NCBI GenBank assembly: GCA_031002005.1
Contig: CM061919.1
Coordinates: 12,843,687 to 12,907,686, forward strand
Length of the DNA: 64,000 nt
Direction: 5' to 3'
From: Vandiemenella viatica
Lineage: Eukaryota; Arthropoda; Insecta; Orthoptera; Morabidae
This document shows positions 57,450 through 64,000 of this stretch, piece after piece. Every line of letters begins with the position of its first letter. Position 1 is the stretch's first letter. The translations under genes were made by a program, and so were the position numbers. A model generated the notes under the pieces. The model was given only the letters and a program-made list of their open reading frames with translations. It was not told where the DNA came from and did no database searches.

Positions 57450-60000
57450 TAACAATTCTGAAATATATTTCTTCGATTTATTCTCGCTCAACACCGAGCA
57501 AAGACATTCTTGACACATTGTAGCCCTCAAATACGAAAGTAGTCCCTACTAGTTTTAGTTTACTGAAAGATCGCTCGCAACTTGTCACGCATATTGAAGA
57601 CGTAACCATAACCTATACTGATACGCCCAGATTCGGAAAGATGCTCTCATCTCCTTATTCAACAACAAATTCAAGAAGCTCTTCAGATCTTTTTATGTTT
57701 ACCTTTTTTCTTGTGGATAGTAGTATTCGAACATCCAATATTTCTTTGTATCTGTTCTCCATTAACATCACAACCATACAAGTATCAAAATTCTTTAGAT
57801 TTCTTTTTTAAATTGTCGCAGCCGCCAGTGCCGTAATACAGTTTTTTAATATCTAGGAGAAATCCAAATCTGGTGTTGGTTTCATGCAGACGACTGAACC
57901 TTTCGCGCATTTCACACACAACGCGATCCAGCGATTCTTTCATAACTCTTTCTATTTCTTATTTAGCACCCAAACCAGCACATTTTCTCTACCCATACGT
58001 TTTTTTTGTTTTTTTTTTCGCCTATGGAATCTTTCAATCAGATCCCATTCCTGGCAAATATTGAAACCTTTCTCGAGTGCTTCACTAACCAACCTCTCTC
58101 TTTCACTAGTAAAATGGTCTCGGAGGGCTTTTATATCAATGGCAGATCATGAAAATTCATGCTAGGATCCTGGAGCCGCTTTTGAAGACGGTCGATAGAA
58201 CAAAGTCAGATAATCGTAGGACAACAAGCGATTACATAGAAGCCTTGCCTGACTTCTTGTTTCACTAGTTTGATTGCCATCGTACGTCATGTCTTCGAGA
58301 ACTTTCAGCATATCTTCAAGATATTTATTAACTGGCTTAACTGCTTCAATCCTTGCACTGCATCTTGTTTCAGACTCTGAATTTACAAGCACAGGCACAA
58401 AGTTCTTGAGTTTTTCCAAGTGCAGAGTGGAACGAGAAAATTATATCGCTTGGCTCCATGTACTCCAACAAAATTGAGTAGAAAATTATCGCAATTCACA
58501 AATGTCGGCAGATTATTATTTTCCCTTATTCTTTCTTGAATAACAGTTTGGTGCCCAGCCATCACAGCAGAGTTTTAATAACGTCGAGAACGACAATCCT
58601 GCATATCCATACCGCTTTTATCTAGCTGTTTAAGGATTTCATCAACTAAGCTTTCATCGTCCTTCTGGCTCATCTGAATCAAACCGAGAAAGGACACTCT
58701 AAAGCGAACTGGTTTCCTTTCAAAATCAGCTTCTATGTATGTCATTATTTCTGACATCTGCTAACGATGTGCATGGTCAGGAGTAGAGACAAACATGAGA
58801 CCATAGTATTTTGATTTGCGAATGTTTCACAATAAACACTGGCGAATAGTGCTGGCCATTAAATGAATGAACTAATTTTGAACACGAGGTGAAAAGATGT
58901 GGTGCCAGGATGATTTTTAACCTGAGCAAGAGGATTACTTATGATGGAGTCAAATATGTCTAGGAGCAGTAGCGGATCCATGATTTTGGTTTGTGGGTCT
59001 TGACTTGGTGGGTTTATAGGATGGGGGAGAGGAATAGAGAATAGAAAAAAAGGTACCCAAAATTACGATGTCGTCGGGGGGTGACCTAGATGCTTTGGGG
59101 AGACTTGAGACCCTTAGTCCCTCCCCCCGCCCCCCTGGATCCGCCCCTGTCCAGGAGTTTTATTAATCCCAGGAAATTACCAACATTATCGGATTCGGCT
59201 ACATCGCATGTAGGCTACTAAGTGATTATATGTGAACTCTTAATGCAAGATTTTGAGTGTCAAGAAATTTGATGCAGTGGAGGATTTTCTTTAATACATT
59301 ACGCCACTTTTGTTTTTCTGTCTCGATCTGGGTTTGAAGTTCAGCGTCAATAATATTATTAGCTGAAGCAAAATTTCTTTCAATTTCTTTCCATTGGGTG
59401 AAGCACTCATGATGGTTCTTCACATTTTCATGGGCATTGAGTCTTTCATGCTTTAATGAAGATATATTATCTAATTGTGAAAAAATAAGATGACAAATGC
59501 AAAAAAAAAAAAAAAAAGAAATTAGACGGGGAATAGACAAGCCATGAGCAAGTCACGTCCCCACCGCGATTTCCTTGTCTCTTCATAAACCAGCTTTTAT
59601 CATACAACGGTTATTTGTAGTTAGTAAAGGACCATCAGTATTTTGGAAATATTTTGATCCCATTTTAATTATTTCGTTTTCAAACGATCTGACAAAATTG
59701 ATTTCCCATTTATCGTATCAAAATGTAGAATTCCAATGTCATTCTGCTTAATTATTTCTGGTATGACAGTGATTGGGTTTCTATATCATCCAACATATCA
59801 CCTCCACCAACTTTTTCTCCTACTAAAATATTAATGTTTTCAACAATTTCTTCAGGAGTCTTAGAACTCGTAGCGTCAACGCTCTCAATCACGTAATACT
59901 CAAAATTATTCAAAGTTAAATCTTCCTCGTTTTGTGATGAATTAGTGTTGGATACTTTGTACATGTCGATTTAGGCAATTTCTTAGAACGTGCCGAACTT
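57450..60000 (-). pseudogene. ZMYM1-like hAT transposase, decayed
   Basis: Minus-strand order from 60000: NNFEYYVIESVDA leader, TTF-like and linker part ENVKNHHECFTQWKEIERNF with KQKWRNVLKKILHCIKFLDT (59226-59540), TSFHLVFKIS and YYGLMFVSTPDHAHR (catalytic-domain start, usually with a D), RFRVSFLGLIQMSQKDDESL and MDMQDCRS (58575-58757), MAGHQTVIQERIRENNNLPT and NCDNFLLNFVGVH, SESETRCSARIEAVKPVNKY and TSETRSQARLLCNRLLSYDY (58162-58419), and the C-terminal dimerisation-type C-E-R-S-F-S-x-L-K-L block in 57500-57600. Interrupted by a MITE and by many stops and frame changes; no intact catalytic unit. Confidence 0.85.
58967..59149. mobile_element. hAT MITE, 183 bp, nested in the hAT transposase pseudogene
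   Basis: Ends CAGTAGCGGATCCATG and, as reverse complement of the right end, CAGGGGCGGATCCAGGG are inverted and of hAT type. TCTAGGAG (58959-58966) and TCCAGGAG (59150-59157) are an 8-bp duplication with one change. The interior is G- and C-run-rich, without a frame. Removing it rejoins the transposase reading on both sides. Confidence 0.85.
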
Positions 60001-60587
60001 CAAGTTGCGGACTTTTCAAGAAAAGGTATAGCTATACTTCTTGAAGTACCTATTTGCTGGATTTTTATGCTACTTCATCCTGCAAGTTTCGTTTTTTTCA
60101 GTCCATCTCTTTTTTATTTTTTTTAAAAAAAACATCGAATCATATTGTATTGGTTTTATTGAGAAATAAAGTTGTTTCAAGCTCGCTCGCAACGCATGCA
60201 ATGCAAATAAAATACGCAACTGTACCACGCTAATCATCTCAACAGCAATAAAGCAATGGAGAAAGTATCGCTTATCTTTTATCCTTACAACAAAATTTGC
60301 CAGTGCGGGCGCGGGGCAGGAGCCGTTGCTATTAGTCCATTCAAAAACATCTCGACAGAGCATACAATATACCTTCCGATCGTATTCCAATTCGCTGTTT
60401 ACACATTCCTTCTCGCTCGTTCGCGAAAGCTCACCAGCCGCGGGCTGGTATTGAGGGATTATTTGTATATGAATTGTATTGTTGATTTATTTTTATATTT
60501 AAGTTTAATAACTTGCCAATTTTGCGCCCCCATTTTAATGGCGCCCAGGGCACGTGCCCTACCTGCCCCACCCTTTTTACGTCACTG

Positions 60588-61399
60588 CTATTACGCAACC
60601 GAATCGGTACAGTGTGCAGAAGCCAACAGTTCAAGCTCTAAAAGTCACAAATTCGGTTGAAAATCTAAAACATATTTGTAATCGATATATCAGGATTCTA
60701 AAGTGAATATATTTGCTGATTATTTTCAGCAGGATAATAGAGAATTGAGAAAAGTGGAAGAAACATAGTTGATTTCTAGGAATCATTCTGTCAGACTTAG
60801 ACGTATTTTATAGTATGATGTGACTTGATATATTCCTGGCAAAGCTTCTATGTAAATCAATATGGTACACTGTTGATGAACTCTGCAGTTGTACTTAATT
60901 AATTGGAACATGACACCAGGCTTTGTTTAGGAGATGCAGCTTCTCGCAAACTATGTTTTATGTTGTTGAAAATTACAACGATTTTGGCTAAAAATCACAC
61001 CATTGAGAGAACAAGCAGAGATGTACAAAATAGTTTTAAAAAAGCATTTAAAAACAAAATCCAAATACTTTTTTCTTTTTCTATTTCAAATACAAAATAT
61101 AAAATGGTCTCAAATGTTAGTATTTAGATACAAAATAGGTATTTTTAAAATACTTTTGTTAAGATAAAATACTTCTTGATCACTTATTATGTATGTTATT
61201 TATTCACTAAATTAACGGATTTTAACGCTACAACTTTTTCATACAAGTCATTCTTCATGATTAGTCTATGAGCCATCTTTATTACATAGTTCTACCGGAT
61301 CAGAACTAGAAAAACAAGAATTATTATTTTTTGATCACCTTTTTTACTGTTGGATTTTTATTTAAGCAATATAAACTAGTATCATTATCCCTTAAATTT
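60588..61399. other. Mostly unassigned; may hold the eroded end of the next hAT pseudogene
   Basis: AT-rich. Some minus-strand text between 60850 and 61400 could be the worn C-terminal part of the transposase at 61400-62560, but I cannot align a diagnostic motif. Confidence 0.35.
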
Positions 61400-62560
61400 T
61401 TGCAGTATTTCTAGGTCTCTGGCAGAGTTTGCATTCACACTGGCTACAGAAGAATCAGAGCCTTCTACAGATATATAATAAGATGCTGTCTTTTAATTTT
61501 TTTCCCAGTTGGATTATATATATTTTGAACATCATCTTGCTTTATAATTAGTACCTCAACAACAAATTATCCTTTTAAGCATTTTCTGTTTACGTTTGAC
61601 AACTATTCGAGTTCAAAAGAAAGAATTACATACAGATGCTAATATGCTATACTTTGTCTTGATTTCTTCTAAGTGATAGAATCTCACAAAACAGTGTGGA
61701 TTATCCATTTGTAAATTGCTTAGCATCAATTGCATTCTCATTCATCTGGCGTCATCCATAGACGGTATCAACAATACGTTTTTTTATGGTTATGTATTCA
61801 TTAAGAAAATGAATTTCAATTTAAGTTAAAAGCTGCCAAGTTTAGTTTTCTTAATGTTTCGGTCAGGGTCTCTTTTACAGCGCAAATATCTTGAATAGTA
61901 TATTAATACGAATTACATTAATTTAATTTAATTAAAAGGGAGAGCACACGTTGGACATAGAGAAGTAGGGAATTCGAAAGTAGTTTGTTTCACATGCTTT
62001 TGGACACCTTGAACTCAGATTTTGTTGCCACATCATGAAGTTTCTTATGCGAGTTGCTTGTCTGTAACTCGTGAAGCAATTAAATGCAATGTATGGGTAG
62101 TATATCTTTCATTAGTTAGATGGTTTTGGAAATTAAGTAGTAACACCTCATCAACAGCTTCAGTATTTTCAATGTGAGCTGAATCTCTATCACATACTGT
62201 GTAGGTTCTCAAAGTAGGTTTCCCATACTTTTTAAAGGTTTTGAACATATTTGATTCATCGTCAGGAAACGTCTTCATAATTTTTGATAATTTCAAATCA
62301 AACTCATAATGTATGTCAACAATCAGTTCAGTTACTTTATCAAGTGTACGAGACCCTTTAAATCTCCAGCAAGAAAGTGTAGCACTTTTTCTTTCAGATA
62401 TATTACGATCAATGCAATAACCCGCCATACCCAGATAGCTAGGATGACGACCAAATATCTGCCGTGGTGTGTACGCAATCAATCGCTTTTAAAGCTAGTT
62501 TTGTGTTTTCCTTGTATTCCATAAATTCCTCAGCAATTTTATTATTTCAAGTGTGACGGC
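61400..62560 (-). pseudogene. Second hAT-type transposase fragment (BED/TDGSN class), decayed
   Basis: The clear part is the 145-codon minus frame 62045-62482: RHPSYLGMAGYCIDRNISER, KSATLSCWRFKGSRT, KVTELIVDIHYEFDLKLSKI, FPDDESNMFKTFKKYG and TTHTLHLIASRVTDKQLA. These match the usual W-S-x-R-x-x-S-Y-L-G-M-T, V-T-D-N-G-S-N and C-A-x-H-T-L-N-L-I blocks of hAT catalytic domains, but the catalytic T-D-x-G-S-N is now P-D-D-E-S-N and the Cys before H-T-L is lost. Continuation below 62045 is only suggested. It is not the same hAT family as at 57450-60000. Confidence 0.65.
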
Positions 62561-63674
62561 ACATAATTTTTGGTGGGTTTGATATTCACTGAATAACATC
62601 TGCAATTAGAGCCCTAAATAATCATTTTCTACAGTCAATATAGGTGACAGAGTGCCAACTACAAAATTCACAATTAACTTGTTGAAATTAATTGAATTCG
62701 GTAAACAACACAATTCATCTCGTTTGTATTTTGAGTTTTGACTTTCTAATTCTTTAAAAGTTCACCATCAGCTTTTACCCAAAAATAAATACATAATACG
62801 TACTTTCTTAAGCTTATTTGTGCCGAAACTTGAATCGGGATTTATTTGTCAAGTCGCGGCACTTTACTTCTTGCCTTTATACTGCCAGCACAACTGCATT
62901 AAAAACAAAAATATTTCTAAGTAGGTACTTGAGGCTCTTGCAGGGCCGGCGTTACGGGAGGTGTGCGGAGTGGGGAAAGCGAGGAAAATGTACGCCCCCA
63001 ACTGGTTACGTCACTGATAAGAACGCTTACCCGGGGCCCGAGAATCTCAGCGCCGGTCTCAGATCACAATAACTTTTGGTGCTGGTGCTACAAAACAAGA
63101 ATAGCAAATAAACTGAATTCTTATTATATATTTCAAAAAGTTTGTAGTAGCTTTAACATTTCGTTTAAGAATTTTGGACATATCTTGCAAACAGACATTT
63201 TTGATATGTATAAACAATGCTTCAATATAAAAAGAATGTTTTTGCTGCAGCCCCAGACAAAGAAAATTTTACTACTTTTTCGGCAGTGAAAACTTTTAAT
63301 AAACATTTTACAAATTCTAATCTGACGAATCCGCAAGAATTAACGTAACATTGTACAATAGAGGTGAATAAAGTGGCAATTTAATTTTAAGTTAGGAACA
63401 AGTGAGATATGTTTTGTACATAAAAACTTATTTTTTATGTTTTACTTACATTGTAATAATTTGCATCCATCAAGCAAAATCAAACTGGCATAAAAATAAA
63501 AAAAAAATAATAATTAAAACATGCAAGTCGGCGAAGGTATCGTTAGATGTGTCAGAATTGTCATATTCATTGTTATTTGCGCAACAGTCCAAGTTGTCAT
63601 TTGACTTTTGTTTGGTAATGTTGCCAATAGTTTTAATGAGCTAGTAAAACAATATTCATTATATAATATTAAAT
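62561..63674. other. Unassigned DNA
   Basis: No gene supported. 62941-63016 begins CAGGGCCGGCGTTACG and ends GGTTACGTCACTG, both hAT-like termini, but the flanking 8-mers do not match. AT-rich elsewhere. Confidence 0.4.
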
Positions 63675-63905
63675 TAGTCCACAACCCGAAGGTGGTCTGG
63701 ACCCTCGGAAAGCCATTGTGTCAGAGGTAGGACGGTCAGTTCCCGTCCTCTGGGACCTACAGTTTAATGTACAATCCAAACCAAAGAATGAACTTGCATA
63801 GCTTATTTAATCCAAAACAACTCTTCAATATTCCAGGCCTCACTGGGACCAGACCATGAGCTTTTGAAAACAAGAGCCTTAACCATTGAGCTACCACACC
63901 ACTCG
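63675..63905 (-). repeat. tRNA-derived SINE, second family
   Basis: Minus strand: GAGTGGTGTGGTAGCTCAAT, GGTTAAGGCTCTTG (A-box region), a worn B box, then CATTAAACTGTAGGTCCCAG, GGACGGGAACTGACCGTCCT and CCTCTGACACAATGGC, matching 33430-33680 block for block. The 68-codon frame across it is not a gene. Confidence 0.65.
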
Positions 63906-64000
63906 TATTCATGATATATGCAATACCGTCAGGAAATGAAAAACCAACAAAAGTATTTTGCATTTTTCAAATAGAAAATATGCCTGAAAAAGTATTTCAA

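Larger units (their letters stand above)
56983..60587 (-). mobile_element. hAT transposon, 3605 bp, perfect 8-bp target duplication, transposase decayed
   Basis: CTATTACG flanks both sides (56975-56982 and 60588-60595). The left end CAAGGGCGTACC and the right end, read inward, CAGTGACGTAAA fit the C-A-G-x-G-x-C-G-T-A hAT terminus; subterminal GGCGCC and GTTGCGCC/GGGGCGC blocks are also inverted copies. The minus strand encodes a ZMYM1-like transposase pseudogene. Two younger insertions lie inside: a SINE (57175-57434) and a hAT MITE (58967-59149). Confidence 0.9.

Noticed and set aside
62941..63016. 76-bp miniature hAT element
   Set aside because: Both termini look hAT-like, but the flanking 8-mers GGCTCTTG and ATAAGAAC do not match, so no insertion can be shown.

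Overview
This is eukaryotic, almost certainly arthropod, nuclear DNA. It is AT-rich, there are no closely packed open frames, and every recognisable protein signal belongs to a transposable element. The mixture of tRNA-derived SINEs, several LINE families, a Penelope-like element, Tc1, hAT and PIF-type elements, together with the wording of the main SINE (tRNA-like head, then a central block near CCAGGCGAATGCCGGGATG), recalls large insect genomes, perhaps Polyneoptera (stick insects, crickets, locusts). That assignment is from memory of such repeats and is tentative. I found no host gene I can defend, no rRNA, no convincing functional tRNA gene and no CRISPR array.

Layout. 0-6.8 kb: unassigned DNA, then two inverted copies of a composite repeat that ends in a SINE (2.66-3.15 and 5.09-5.80 kb) around a broken LINE. 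6.86-9.56 kb: a decayed element with inverted ends of about 165 bp around a pseudogene for the C-terminal half of an uncharacterised protein family (PIN-like signature plus Cys-rich tail). 10.9-14.7 kb: a 0.7-kb foldback element and old tandem repeats. 15.5 kb: a 102-nt hairpin. 16.3-17.6 kb: a SINE, then a Penelope-like element with inverted pseudo-LTRs, each carrying a hammerhead-ribozyme-like core. 18.2-25.4 kb: a SINE, a PIF/Harbinger-like MITE, a possible LTR and remnants of three LINEs. 25.4-32.6 kb: mostly unassigned. 32.6-34.6 kb: a LINE split by an older repeat that itself holds a SINE and an 8-bp-TSD MITE. 36.6-51.3 kb: further LINE and SINE debris, including a SINE with target duplication inside a LINE.

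52.1-60.6 kb is the best-resolved part. A 4.7-kb element with TTA target duplication carries a pseudogene for the N-terminal half of what I believe is the same protein family as at 7.5-8.7 kb, and contains a nearly intact Tc1 element (54.9-56.3 kb). Next to it lies a 3.6-kb hAT element with a perfect 8-bp duplication, a ZMYM1-like transposase pseudogene, a nested hAT MITE and a nested SINE. A second hAT-type transposase pseudogene (61-62.5 kb) and another SINE close the window.

The genes do not act together as a pathway; the window is a record of successive insertions. The most interesting item is the pair of TIR-flanked elements carrying two halves of one uncharacterised protein family. The best-preserved is the Tc1 copy, whose frame is open but whose last part appears shifted by one base.
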